This document shows positions 16,428 through 25,287 of a stretch of DNA of 64,000 bases, one piece after another. Source of the DNA: CAZEJS01 sp964512645 (lineage in GTDB: Bacteria; Actinomycetota; Geothermincolia; Fen-727; Anoxymicrobiaceae). The notes under the pieces were generated by a model. That model was given only the letters and a program-made list of their open reading frames with translations. It made no database searches and was not told the origin of the DNA. The first letter of the stretch is position 1, and each line of letters begins with the position of its first letter. Both the position numbers and the translations under genes were made by a program. The stretch is from NCBI GenBank assembly GCA_964512645.1, contig CAZEJS010000011.1, forward strand, positions 13,375-77,374, given 5' to 3'.

Positions 16428-17660
16428 CTAGCCGCGCCGGGGCTCGTCGCCCAGGACCGTGACCGTGACGTACTGGAACATGCCGCCCCACCCGTGCGAT
16501 ACGGCGTTCTTTACCTTCCCTGGAATCTGGTGTCCGCCCTCTATCCTGCGCATGATCTGCAGCGCGCATTCCGCCGGCCTGTTCATCGCCGAAGCGCCTA
16601 TCGCGTTGGTCGAGAATACCCCACCGCTCGCGTTGGTCGGGAGTTCGCCGTCGATGTCCAGGGCGCCCCGGTCGAGCATGACGTGGGCCTCGCCTTCACT
16701 GCACAGCCCCAGCTTCTCCAGCCACATCAGGGACTGGTGGGCGAAGCCGTTGTACATCTCGGCCATGTCGACCTCTTTCGTGGGGTCCTTGATGCCGGCC
16801 ATCGCGAACGCTTTGTCCGCGGCCATCTTCGCCGCCAGCTGGACGGCGGGGTCGGTGATCTGGCCTTCGATGAAGTTGCCTGTGGCGGGGTCGGAAGTGC
16901 CGCACCCCACGCCGTTGATCCAGGCGACCGCGTCGGCGTACTTCTCCACCTTGTCCTCGGAGGCGAGGATCATCACCGTCGCGCCGTCGCTGGTCGGGCA
17001 GGTGTGCCCGAACCGGAGCGGCCAGGCGATGAACGGGGTCTCCTGTACGTCCTCCACGGTGGTCTTCTTGCGAAGGTGGGCGTACGGGTTCAGCGCCGCG
17101 TTGCTGCGCTCCAGGGCGGCCATCTTGTCGATGTGCTCGGGGGAGGCGCCCGAGTGGTGCAGGTAGCTCGTCGCCTGGTACGCCGCGGCGCCGGTCGAGC
17201 CACCGCCGCCGAAGCCCATCCCTTTGCCGCCGAAGAGGTCCATCCCGTGCTGAATCATGGCGAGGGCCTCGGGCATCACGATGCCCGAGAGACCGACCTG
17301 AGAGTCGCCCTCGGACTGCTTCTCCCAGGAGACGGCCATCACGACGTCGTGCATTCCGCTTGCTACGTGGTAGTACGCCGAGTGCAGGGTCGACATGCCC
17401 GTGGTGCCGCCGGTGGAGATGCGGATGTAAGGCTTATCGAGAGCCCTGCAGTACTCCGTGGCCCAGAGGTGGGGCATGTTGACGCCCTCGAACGTCTGCA
17501 TGTTGCCGAAAGCGATCGCCTCGATGTCGTCGGGGGTCATGTTGGCGTTGCGCAGGCCCGCGCCCACGGCTTCGCTGATCATCTCGGCGATGTTGACGTC
17601 CTTGCGCTTGCTCACGAACACCGGCGTGTAGCCGACGCTTATTACTCCAACGTTTCTCAT
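16428..17660 (-). CDS. Thiolase-fold protein lacking the catalytic cysteine (SCP-x/Ltp2-like)
   Basis: A 410-residue thiolase-superfamily protein. At the position of the nucleophilic Cys of real thiolases it reads ISTGGTTGMSTLHSAYY (residues 81-97), with no cysteine. The GHPxGA motif is replaced by STNAIGASAMNR, so the active-site His is gone as well. The C-terminal SHGWGGMFQYVTVTVL keeps the SCP-2-thiolase shape. Such proteins paired with DUF35 partners include Ltp2-type retro-aldolases of steroid side-chain breakdown, which use tyrosines instead (family knowledge). So thiolysis is unlikely; an aldolase-like or structural role is possible. Starts 4 bp after the second thiolase-like gene; ribosome site GGAGGAGGG. 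Confidence 0.85.
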   Translation of the reverse strand: MRNVGVISVGYTPVFVSKRKDVNIAEMISEAVGAGLRNANMTPDDIEAIAFGNMQTFEGVNMPHLWATEYCRALDKPYIRISTGGTTGMSTLHSAYYHVASGMHDVVMAVSWEKQSEGDSQVGLSGIVMPEALAMIQHGMDLFGGKGMGFGGGGSTGAAAYQATSYLHHSGASPEHIDKMAALERSNAALNPYAHLRKKTTVEDVQETPFIAWPLRFGHTCPTSDGATVMILASEDKVEKYADAVAWINGVGCGTSDPATGNFIEGQITDPAVQLAAKMAADKAFAMAGIKDPTKEVDMAEMYNGFAHQSLMWLEKLGLCSEGEAHVMLDRGALDIDGELPTNASGGVFSTNAIGASAMNRPAECALQIMRRIEGGHQIPGKVKNAVSHGWGGMFQYVTVTVLGDEPRRG

Positions 17661-17664
17661 GTTC

Positions 17665-18816
17665 TCATCCCTCCTCCGTGCTCAGGACCATGACGGCGTC
17701 GTGCTGGGCGCAGAAACCGTCCTGGCCGTGTGCCACGGCGGTCCTGGCGTCCGCCACCTGCGCGTCTCCGGCGGTCCCCTGGAGCTGACGCACGCACTCG
17801 GCGACCCTCACCAGGCCGGCGGCCGTGAACAGGTAGGCGCCGAGCCCGCCCCCCGAGGGGCAGACCGGCATCGCGCCGCCGATTTCGGCCGTGCCGTCGG
17901 CGGCGACCTTCCCGGCGCTGCCCTCGGGGAAAAGCCCGAGGGCCTCGCATATTATCGGCTCCTGGTGGGCGAACTTGGCTCCCACTTCAGCGACGTCGAT
18001 CTGGCCGGCCGGGTCGCTGATGCCGGCCATGCCGTAAGCCCTCCCGGCGGCGAGCTTCGTCGCCCTGGACGTGGCGAGGTCGCGCTCTCCAATGTAGTAC
18101 GAGTCGACCGAACTGCTCATCCCCCTGATCCACACCGGTCTGTCGGTGAGCTCCCTGGCGCGCTTCTCCGAAGCGACGATCACCGCGCAGGCCCCGTCGG
18201 TGAACGGGTAGCACATAAGCTCCCGGAGCGGGTCGTAGAGGCGGTCGCTCGCCAGCACTTCATCCGCCGACGCTCCGGGGTTCGAGCGGACCGCGTTGGG
18301 GTTGTTCGCGGCGTTGCGCAGGCACCTCGCGGCGATCTCGGCCAGGGCCTCCTCGCCGGCGTCGAACCTGTCCAGGTAGGCGCTTGCCTGGAGCGCCGCC
18401 GTCGAGAGCTCGTTGAGGAGCCCGAGCTGGCGGTCGTAGACGGGGTTGAGCTGATAGTCCATCATCAGGTAGGGACGGAACGTGGAGGCGCCGCAGCTGT
18501 TGCCCACCACGAGCGCGGTGTCGTAGTTGCCGGACATGACGCGCATCGCCGCGTACGCCACCGCCCACAGACCGTCGGAATCGACGTGGGTCTCGTCCTT
18601 CATGTAAGCGCCGACCGGCGTGTCCTCGAAAACGTTGGCGATCGTGCGCCCGGCTTCGAAGCAGTTGGAGTTGAGCACGAACGTTCCGATGTCGTCCCTG
18701 GTGATGCCGAGTTCGTCGTAGAGGCTTTTCACGGTCTCGTAGAGCATGCGCTCGCGGGGAATCCCTATCGCGCCGCTCATGACCTGGGCCTGTGCCACCA
18801 CTGCCACTTTGTCCAT
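17665..18816 (-). CDS. Second thiolase-fold protein lacking catalytic residues
   Basis: A 383-residue thiolase-superfamily protein, distantly related to its neighbour. Where the nucleophilic Cys should be it reads HVDSDGLWAVAYAAM (residues 77-91), and the C-terminal GHPxGA motif is absent (PSGGGLGAYLFTAAGL). It still shows core thiolase elements: ALVVGNS, EVGAKFAHQEPI and VAHGQDGF. ATG 18816 is used; AGGGGGTGA precedes it. It lies between a DUF35 gene (11 bp upstream) and the other thiolase-like gene (4 bp downstream). The two may form a heteromeric complex with the DUF35 proteins (inference). Confidence 0.82.
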   Translation of the reverse strand: MDKVAVVAQAQVMSGAIGIPRERMLYETVKSLYDELGITRDDIGTFVLNSNCFEAGRTIANVFEDTPVGAYMKDETHVDSDGLWAVAYAAMRVMSGNYDTALVVGNSCGASTFRPYLMMDYQLNPVYDRQLGLLNELSTAALQASAYLDRFDAGEEALAEIAARCLRNAANNPNAVRSNPGASADEVLASDRLYDPLRELMCYPFTDGACAVIVASEKRARELTDRPVWIRGMSSSVDSYYIGERDLATSRATKLAAGRAYGMAGISDPAGQIDVAEVGAKFAHQEPIICEALGLFPEGSAGKVAADGTAEIGGAMPVCPSGGGLGAYLFTAAGLVRVAECVRQLQGTAGDAQVADARTAVAHGQDGFCAQHDAVMVLSTEEG

Positions 18817-18827
18817 GTCGTCACCCC

Positions 18828-19292
18828 CTATCCCGCCGGCTCGAAATGAACCAGGTCCCCGAGGCTGTCTTCCGCGGGGTCCTTGAACACCGCCCTGACC
18901 CTCATGCCCTTCCTGACGTCGTCCGGGGAGACGCCCCCGATGAGCGCGGGAAGCAGCGACGTCGCGCCGTCGAGCTTGACCAGGCCGATGACGTACTCCC
19001 GGTCGGCCTTCTCCACGAGCCCCTTGTCGAGCCTGACATGGCCGACGGTGAAGTTCTCCACCGTGCCCTCCGGGCCGACTTCGACGTACTCGTCCATGGC
19101 CTTGTTGCACCGCCCGCAGATCTTCCTCGGGGGGACCACCACCGAGCCGTCACCGCTGCACCTGGTCCCGAGGATCTTCTTCTCCCCGAGACCTTTGATG
19201 TACCGCTCGATGTAGGGACCCACGCGGTAGTTGTACGTGAAGTCGAGCGGGACCACCACGTTGGCGACTACCATCTCCTGTTTCGCCGGCAT
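18828..19292 (-). CDS. DUF35 OB-fold protein with incomplete zinc ribbon
   Basis: A 154-residue DUF35 protein, first gene of the operon. The zinc ribbon has only three of four ligands: C45 is followed by SGDG (Asp where the second Cys is expected), then C59-x2-C62. The C-terminal OB fold (ENFTVGHVRLDKGLVEK, GMRVRAVFKDP) is intact. It presumably partners the thiolase-like protein encoded just downstream. The lost ligand may mean the ribbon binds no metal or uses Asp. Confidence 0.85.
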   Translation of the reverse strand: MPAKQEMVVANVVVPLDFTYNYRVGPYIERYIKGLGEKKILGTRCSGDGSVVVPPRKICGRCNKAMDEYVEVGPEGTVENFTVGHVRLDKGLVEKADREYVIGLVKLDGATSLLPALIGGVSPDDVRKGMRVRAVFKDPAEDSLGDLVHFEPAG

Positions 19293-19336
19293 TGCCTCAC
19301 CTCCGCCTCCGGTGTCACTTAATACTCTGACCGTTA

Positions 19337-19354
19337 AGGCTACACTATTAGCCT
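19337..19354. promoter_or_regulatory. Candidate operator upstream of the DUF35/thiolase-like operon
   Basis: AGGCTA, six bases (CACTAT), TAGCCT: a perfect inverted repeat 45 bp upstream of the first start codon (19292). A TGACC half-site lies beside it at 19329-19333. Fits a TetR-family repressor site; the regulator is not in this window. Confidence 0.45.
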
Positions 19355-19494
19355 ACGAAGCCCGTAGATTCTACAACGGCGAGGTTTCCGTGTAAACACG
19401 CCGCACCTCCCGGCGCCGTCGCGCCGGGTGACCGGAACTGACCGGGCTTTCGCGGTCGGGATGCTCTATGATGTAGGCGAAGCGGAGGGGCCCG

Positions 19495-20190
19495 ATGGAA
19501 AGAATCCTCATCATTGAAGACGAGACCGCCCTCGCGGAAGCCCTCAAGTACACGCTGGGCAAAGAAGGCTACGAGGTCGAGGCGGTCCACGACGGCGCGG
19601 AGGGGCTCGGCGCCTTCGAGAACGGGGGCGCGGACCTCGTGCTGCTCGACATCATGCTCCCTTCGCTCGACGGACTCGAGGTTTGCAGGCGGATACGCCG
19701 CGCTTCCCGGGTTCCCATCGTCATGCTGACCGCGAAGGACTCCGACCTCGACGAAGTTCTCGGCCTGGAGACAGGCGCCGACGATTACATCACCAAGCCG
19801 TTCAACATGAGGACGCTGCTGGCCAGGATAAAAACGATACTGAGGCGGGCGAGGGAAGGCGGTGCGGAAATGGGAGCGGCCGCCACCTGCGGCGACATCC
19901 GCCTCGACAGGGAGCGCCACCAGGTAACTGTCCGGGGGAAGCCCGTCGAGCTGACGCCCATCGAGTACGGGGTGCTGGACGCGCTGATGGCCCGGGCGGG
20001 CAGGGTGGTGGCTCGCGAGCACCTGCTCGCGTCGGTTTGGGGAGATTTCTGCGGGTCGAGCAAGACGCTGGACGTCCACGTGCGCCACCTCAGAGAGAAG
20101 ATCGAGGCCGACCCGGGCAGGCCCCGACACCTGAAGACGGTGCGTGGAACGGGCTACAGGCTGGTGGCGCCGGAGGAGGAGAACGACTAG
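19495..20190 (+). CDS. phoB: Phosphate regulon response regulator, OmpR/PhoB family
   Basis: A 231-residue two-domain regulator. Receiver domain 1-118 with the acidic pair at the start (IIEDE), phosphorylation site Asp52 (LVLLDIMLPSLDG), Thr (MLTAKD) and Lys in ITKPF. The C-terminal winged helix (about 135-225) has the OmpR-type TPIEYGVLDALM and the recognition helix KTLDVHVRHLREKIE. The kinase gene follows directly (stop TAG, then GTG) and pst genes follow that, so this is most likely PhoB (PhoP of Gram-positives), activating high-affinity phosphate uptake when phosphate is low. Confidence 0.92.
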   Translation: MERILIIEDETALAEALKYTLGKEGYEVEAVHDGAEGLGAFENGGADLVLLDIMLPSLDGLEVCRRIRRASRVPIVMLTAKDSDLDEVLGLETGADDYITKPFNMRTLLARIKTILRRAREGGAEMGAAATCGDIRLDRERHQVTVRGKPVELTPIEYGVLDALMARAGRVVAREHLLASVWGDFCGSSKTLDVHVRHLREKIEADPGRPRHLKTVRGTGYRLVAPEEEND

Positions 20191-21612
20191 GTGCGAAGCC
20201 TCAAGAGGACCATCATTGTCAGGTACGCGCTCGGGCTGGTCATCATCGCGATGATGGTGGCTTTCGCCCTGACCTTCACCATCAACGCCAGGCTGCCCGA
20301 GGCGATCGCCGTGATGGTCGGGCTGGGGCTGCTGCTGGTGGGCCTGGGCGTCGTGACCATCCTTACACAGCGTACGCTCGTCAGGGACCTGCGCGAGCTG
20401 GGCGCCGGCCTCAGAACCATTGTCGCCGGCAGCGAGCTCGACAGGATGCCCCAGCCCCGGTTCCGGGAGATGGCGGAGCTCGCGCACGATATCGACACCA
20501 TCGGGCATGCCGCGAGGGAGACGATCCGGCTGCTCGAGCGCGAGAGGGACAGCCTCGAGGCGGTTCTGGAGAACACCCCCGTCGGCATCATCGTTGTCGG
20601 CCCGGATCTGCGGACCGGGATGATCAACCCTGCGGCGGAGAGGCTGCTGGGCACGAGCAAGAGGTACGCCCTCGGGCGGACGTTCACCGAGATCCACCAC
20701 AGCCCCGCGATCGATTGCGCGATCGAAGAGGCCGGCGCCGGGGAGGAACACAGCGACGAGGTATCAATAAGCCTGCCCCGCCGGAGGACGCTCAAGGTGC
20801 TGGCGAGCCCCATTGCTGGAGAGGAAGGTGCGACGTCAGGGGTCGTCTGCATACTGGAAGACATCACCGCGCGCCGCCGGCTCGAGCGTGTCAGGAGTGA
20901 TTTCGTCGCCAACGTATCGCACGAGCTGCGCACGCCGGTCTCGAACATGCGGGCGGTCGTGGAAGCGCTGGGCGCGGGCGCGGTCTCCGAGCCGGAAACG
21001 GCCGGGCGCTTCATGAAGGACCTGGACCGCGAGAGCTCGCGCCTGGCTCAGATAATCGAGGACCTGCTGGTGCTGTCGCGCCTCGAGGAGCCGAAGTGCC
21101 GGGCGGCGGCCCGTGGGTCGTTCGATGTGCTGGAGCTGCTCGAGGAGGTCGCCGGGGAGAAGTCCGCCCTCGCCTCGGACTGTTCCGTGGAGGTGTCGAC
21201 GGTAACCGTCGGCGGGAGGATACCCGTCGAGGGAGACCGGAAACTGATCAAGACCGCATGCTCGAACCTGCTGGACAACGCCATCAAGTACAACGTCCCC
21301 GGGGGAAAGGTGGAGCTGAAGGCCGACCTGTCGGAGGACGAGGTCGCGATCGTCGTCTCGGATACCGGCATCGGGATACCGTTCGACGAGCGGTCGAAGG
21401 TCTTCGAGCGCTTCTACAGGATCGACAAAGCGAGGTCGCGCGAGACCGGCGGCACCGGTCTCGGACTGTCCATCGTCAAACACGCCGCCGAGTATCACGG
21501 CGGCAGGGTCCACATGGAGAGCTCGATCGGGAAGGGCTCCAGCTTCTTCCTCGTCCTCCCCGCCGGCCCCGGCCGGCGGCCCGACCGTTCCGATCAGTCG
21601 GACCCGTCCTGA
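20191..21612 (+). CDS. phoR: Phosphate regulon sensor histidine kinase (PhoR-like)
   Basis: A 473-residue kinase. Two membrane helices (about 8-31 and 37-59) with almost no external loop, as in PhoR proteins that sense through the Pst transporter and PhoU rather than a ligand outside. A PAS domain (about 120-225) comes next, then the dimerisation/phosphoacceptor helix with His244 (NVSHELRTPVSNM) and the ATP-binding domain (NLLDNAIKYN, DTGIGIP, GTGLGLSIVKH). The GTG start directly follows the phoB stop codon. Confidence 0.92.
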   Translation: MRSLKRTIIVRYALGLVIIAMMVAFALTFTINARLPEAIAVMVGLGLLLVGLGVVTILTQRTLVRDLRELGAGLRTIVAGSELDRMPQPRFREMAELAHDIDTIGHAARETIRLLERERDSLEAVLENTPVGIIVVGPDLRTGMINPAAERLLGTSKRYALGRTFTEIHHSPAIDCAIEEAGAGEEHSDEVSISLPRRRTLKVLASPIAGEEGATSGVVCILEDITARRRLERVRSDFVANVSHELRTPVSNMRAVVEALGAGAVSEPETAGRFMKDLDRESSRLAQIIEDLLVLSRLEEPKCRAAARGSFDVLELLEEVAGEKSALASDCSVEVSTVTVGGRIPVEGDRKLIKTACSNLLDNAIKYNVPGGKVELKADLSEDEVAIVVSDTGIGIPFDERSKVFERFYRIDKARSRETGGTGLGLSIVKHAAEYHGGRVHMESSIGKGSSFFLVLPAGPGRRPDRSDQSDPS

Positions 21613-21827
21613 AAGCGCCGGGAAAGGTGTGCCGGCCACGCGGTCCTTTCCGCTGCTCCGGCCCGGGAATCTGCCAGGCCTCCGGGCCGTCCCCCGTCCC
21701 CGAGGAGCGTCGGTTCGACTACGAAGCCTCGAGCCGGTTCACGTTCGGCGCTCCGGGTCAAAAAAATAACCTGTTCTTAAGTCTTCCGTAACCCGGGCTG
21801 AACCAGCGGCATGTTACATTCCGAGCC

Positions 21828-22697
21828 ATGAAAGGCAAGCATGTGACCGCGAGCGCCGTGCGGGCGGCATGTCTCCTGCTGGCCTGTTCCCTCGCCCTGG
21901 CGCCGTGCGGTTGCGCCCCGCGGCGGGTCCCGGGCTACAGGGGAAAGGTCAAAGGGTCCGGTTCGACGACCCTGCTGCCCGTATCGCAGGAGGCGGCGGT
22001 GCGGTTCACCGCGCTCAACCCGGCGGCGAAGGTGGAGATACAGGGTGGAGGCTCGAGCGTCGGGATTGCCCAGCTCGAACAGGGCGTCGTCGACCTGGTG
22101 AACAGCTCGCGCGACCTCAACCCCGGCGAGGGTGGGGGCAGGCTGGTGGACTTCAAGGTGGCTTTCGACGTGATCGCCCTGGTCGTGAACCCGGCCAATC
22201 CCGTCAGGAACCTCACCGCCGAGCAGGTCAGGGCGATATTCACCGGCGGCTTCACCAACTGGAAGGACGTCGGCGGGCCCGACCGGGAGATAGTGGTCGT
22301 TGTCCGGGACCAGGCCTCGGGCACGCGGGAGATGTTCGACCGGAAAGCCCTGGGCGCGACGGCCGACAGGCGGGTCCTCTGCGTTGCCTCGGCGATCGAG
22401 TCGGCCAGCAACGGGGTCGTGCGGGAGGTCGTCGCCGCGACCGTCGGCGCCATCGGGTACGTCTCGTCGGGGTACGTGAACGACCGCATCAAGGCCCTCC
22501 GCCTGGACGGGGTGGCTCCCGGACGGAGGACCGCGGCGAGCGGCAGGTATCCGCTGGCCCGGTTCCTGCACATGATCACCATGGGCCGGCCCGAAGGGGC
22601 GCTCGAGGGATACATCGACCTCGTTCTCAGCGATGATTTTCAGCGGGAGATCGTGGCTACCGAGTATATCCCGGTGAAGGACGTGATGAAGGAATGA
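21828..22697 (+). CDS. pstS: Phosphate ABC transporter, substrate-binding lipoprotein
   Basis: A 289-residue lipoprotein (signal ending at CGC, Cys29). Phosphate-binding marks of PstS are present: GSGSTTLLPVSQ (residues 43-54), the Gly-rich GGGSSVGIAQLE, SSRDL, and RDQASGTREMF. The missing membrane domain means it is a periplasm-side binding protein tethered by lipid. It is the first pst gene; its 215-bp upstream region would hold PhoB sites, but no clear PHO box was found. pstC overlaps its stop codon (ATGA). Confidence 0.95.
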   Translation: MKGKHVTASAVRAACLLLACSLALAPCGCAPRRVPGYRGKVKGSGSTTLLPVSQEAAVRFTALNPAAKVEIQGGGSSVGIAQLEQGVVDLVNSSRDLNPGEGGGRLVDFKVAFDVIALVVNPANPVRNLTAEQVRAIFTGGFTNWKDVGGPDREIVVVVRDQASGTREMFDRKALGATADRRVLCVASAIESASNGVVREVVAATVGAIGYVSSGYVNDRIKALRLDGVAPGRRTAASGRYPLARFLHMITMGRPEGALEGYIDLVLSDDFQREIVATEYIPVKDVMKE

Positions 22698-23614
22698 GCC
22701 GTGTCGAGCCGCGGTTCGGGCGGGCGTCGGTCATGAAATCCATCACCGCGGGGGACGGCGACCGCTGGTTGAAGCTTCTGGTCTTCATGTGCGCGTCGCT
22801 CTCCTTCTTCGCGGTGCTGTTGATCCTGCTGTTTATCTTCAGGGAGGCGTGGCCCTCCATCAGCAGGTTCGGCGTCAAGGGCCTGTTCCTTTCGACCGAC
22901 TGGGCCCCCGACCCGGGCAGGCCCGAGGCGGGCAGTTACGGCATGCTGGCGTTCACCTGGGGGACGCTGCTTACCACGGTCTTCGCGATGTCGCTGGCGG
23001 CGCCGCTGGGCATCGGGACGGCGGTCTTCATCGACCAGGTGGCGCCGGACGGCATCGCCAGGGTAGTCAGGCGGGGCATAGAGCTCCTCGCGGGGATACC
23101 GTCCGTCGTCCTGGGCTGGTTCGCCCTGACCCTGCTTGTCCCGGCTGTCGCCCGCGTGACCGGTTCAGCGGGCTACGGGATACTGGCGGCTTCGCTGGTG
23201 CTGGTGGTCATGTCCCTTCCCACGATCACGACGCTGAGCGCCGAGACGCTCAAGGCGGTCCCTCATGAGCTGGAAGAGGCTTCGACGGCGATGGGCGCGA
23301 CCCGCTGGTACACCATACGCAAGGTGTTGCTGCCCTCCGCCAGGGATGGTCTCATCGTCGCCACGATCCTTGGAATGGGCAGGGCCATAGGGGAGACCAT
23401 GGCCGTCCAGATGGTGATCGGCAACGCGCGGGGGTTCGCCGTCTCGCCGCTCCAGCGCACCAGCACGCTGACCACGCGCATCGTCACCGACATGGGAGAG
23501 GCCACCGGCCTCTACCGCTCCGCGCTTTTCTCCCAGGCGCTGATGCTGCTGCTGCTCTCGGTCGCCCTCATCCTCTGCATAAGGGTAATCTCCCGGAGGA
23601 GGGGTGCGGGGTGA
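22694..23614 (+). CDS. pstC: Phosphate ABC transporter permease
   Basis: A 306-residue permease with six predicted membrane helices. The EAA loop of ABC importers is visible (HELEEASTAMGATRWYTIRK), and IEL-LAGIPSVVLGWFAL is typical of PstC. Translationally coupled to pstS by a 4-bp overlap and to pstA by another. Forms the membrane channel with PstA. Confidence 0.95.
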   Translation: MSRVEPRFGRASVMKSITAGDGDRWLKLLVFMCASLSFFAVLLILLFIFREAWPSISRFGVKGLFLSTDWAPDPGRPEAGSYGMLAFTWGTLLTTVFAMSLAAPLGIGTAVFIDQVAPDGIARVVRRGIELLAGIPSVVLGWFALTLLVPAVARVTGSAGYGILAASLVLVVMSLPTITTLSAETLKAVPHELEEASTAMGATRWYTIRKVLLPSARDGLIVATILGMGRAIGETMAVQMVIGNARGFAVSPLQRTSTLTTRIVTDMGEATGLYRSALFSQALMLLLLSVALILCIRVISRRRGAG

Positions 23615-24462
23615 AAGGGGCGCGGGCCGACAGAGTCGCAACCGCGGTCTTCTGGGCGCTGGGCCTGATAACCGTGGCGCTGCTCGTCTTCATAATCCTG
23701 GAGATATTCGCCCGCGGCCTGCTCACGGCGCTCAACCCGAGGTTCCTCTTCGGCAGGCCCGAGGCGATCAGGAGCGGAGGCGGCATCTTTCCCATGGTCG
23801 TCTCGACGCTCTACCTGGTCGCGCTGACGCTCGTGATATCGCTCCCGGTATCGATAGGCGCGGCGGTATACCTCTCGGAGTACTCGAAAAAAGGGAAGCT
23901 GACGGGATTCATCAGGTTCTGCCTGGATACGCTGGCGACGTTGCCGTCCATAGTGTTCGGGCTGTTCGGGATGGCCCTGTTTGTCGTCCACTTCCGGTGG
24001 AGCTACTGCCTCCTGGCCGGCGCGTGCACCCTGGCGATATTGAACCTGCCGATACTGCTGCGGGGCACGGAGGAGGCCATCAGGCAGGTGCCCATGACTT
24101 ACCGGGAAGCGTCGATGAGCCTGGGAGCCGGGAAGTGGACTACCATACGGCAGGTGGTGATCCCCAGTGCCATGCCCGGGATTCTGACGGCGACGATTCT
24201 CCCCATAGGCAGGATAGTCGGGGAGTCCGCCGCGGTCATATACACGACGGGCCTGTTCGTCAGGACCATGCCGGTGAGCCCGTTCGATACCGCCGCCCCA
24301 CTCGCGGGGTACGTCTGGTACGCGCAGACCGAGGGCAGGGGGGACTACGTCAGGATCGTCAACGGCGGGGCGGCCCTGCTGCTGCTGATGGTGCTGGCGA
24401 TCTATTTCATCGCCCGATACGCCGGCAGGAAATACCAGCAGAAGAAGCTCCTGGGAGGATGA
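23611..24462 (+). CDS. pstA: Phosphate ABC transporter permease
   Basis: A 283-residue permease with six predicted membrane helices and the EAA loop (MTYREASMSLGAGKWTTIRQ). DTLATLPSIVFGLFGMALF is typical of PstA. Start GTG 23611 overlaps the pstC stop codon (GTGA); pstB overlaps its own stop codon. Pairs with PstC. Confidence 0.95.
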   Translation: MKGARADRVATAVFWALGLITVALLVFIILEIFARGLLTALNPRFLFGRPEAIRSGGGIFPMVVSTLYLVALTLVISLPVSIGAAVYLSEYSKKGKLTGFIRFCLDTLATLPSIVFGLFGMALFVVHFRWSYCLLAGACTLAILNLPILLRGTEEAIRQVPMTYREASMSLGAGKWTTIRQVVIPSAMPGILTATILPIGRIVGESAAVIYTTGLFVRTMPVSPFDTAAPLAGYVWYAQTEGRGDYVRIVNGGAALLLLMVLAIYFIARYAGRKYQQKKLLGG

Positions 24463-25268
24463 TGGATATCCGCGAAACGCCGGGCCCGGGCGCCGGCGAG
24501 AACAAGATGAGCATAGCGGACCTGACCATGTTCTACGGGCCTTTCAAGGCCATCGAGGACGTAACGCTGGACATTCCGTCGCGCCGGATAACCGCGCTGA
24601 TCGGCCCATCGGGCTGCGGCAAGAGCACCCTGGTGCGCTGCCTGAACCGCATGAACGACCTCGTCGAGGGCGTGAGAGTGGAGGGGGAGGTTCGCCTCGA
24701 CGGAGAGAACATCTACGCCCCGGGTTACGACACGATCGGGCTGCGGCGCAGGGTCGGGATGGTGTTCCAGAGGCCGAACCCGTTTCCCAAGAGCATCTAC
24801 GAGAACGTCGCCTACGGCCCCAGGCTGATCGGGATCAGGGACAAGGAGCGGCTCGACGGCATCGTGGAGGAGAGCCTCAAAAAAGCCGCGCTCTGGAACG
24901 AGGTGAAATCGACGCTGCAGGAGTCGGGGATGCGTCTTTCGGGGGGCCAGCAGCAGAGGCTGTGCATCGCCAGGGTCATCGCGGTCCAGCCCGAGGTCAT
25001 CCTCTTCGACGAGCCCTGCTCCGCCATCGACCCGGTGGCGACCCAGCTCATCGAGGACCTGATGGTCGAGCTGAAACAGAACTACACGATAGTCATAGTA
25101 ACCCACAACATGCAGCAGGCGGCCAGGGTGAGCGACTACACCGCTTTCATGCTCGTGCAGGAGCAGGGCCGGCCCGGAAAACTGATAGAATACGGGGAGA
25201 CCAGCTTCATCTTCACGAACCCCGCCGACGAACGAACGGAGCGGTACATCACCGGGCGGTTCGGATAG
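24459..25268 (+). CDS. pstB: Phosphate ABC transporter ATP-binding protein
   Basis: A 269-residue ATPase. Walker A GPSGCGKST (49-57), Q-loop QRPNPFP, signature LSGGQQQR, Walker B VILFDEP, and the switch His in VTHNMQQA. SIYENVAYG and the phosphate-family DGENIYAP also fit PstB. Start is ATG 24459, overlapping the pstA stop; a second ATG at 24462 has better spacing to GGAGG and may be the real one. Energises phosphate uptake. Confidence 0.96.
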   Translation: MMDIRETPGPGAGENKMSIADLTMFYGPFKAIEDVTLDIPSRRITALIGPSGCGKSTLVRCLNRMNDLVEGVRVEGEVRLDGENIYAPGYDTIGLRRRVGMVFQRPNPFPKSIYENVAYGPRLIGIRDKERLDGIVEESLKKAALWNEVKSTLQESGMRLSGGQQQRLCIARVIAVQPEVILFDEPCSAIDPVATQLIEDLMVELKQNYTIVIVTHNMQQAARVSDYTAFMLVQEQGRPGKLIEYGETSFIFTNPADERTERYITGRFG

Positions 25269-25287
25269 GGGAAGGGGCCACCTGCGC

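Noticed and set aside
21711..21748. PHO box before pstS
   Set aside because: CGGTTC repeats at 21711 and 21735 are 24 bp apart and do not fit the 11-bp repeats of known PHO boxes.
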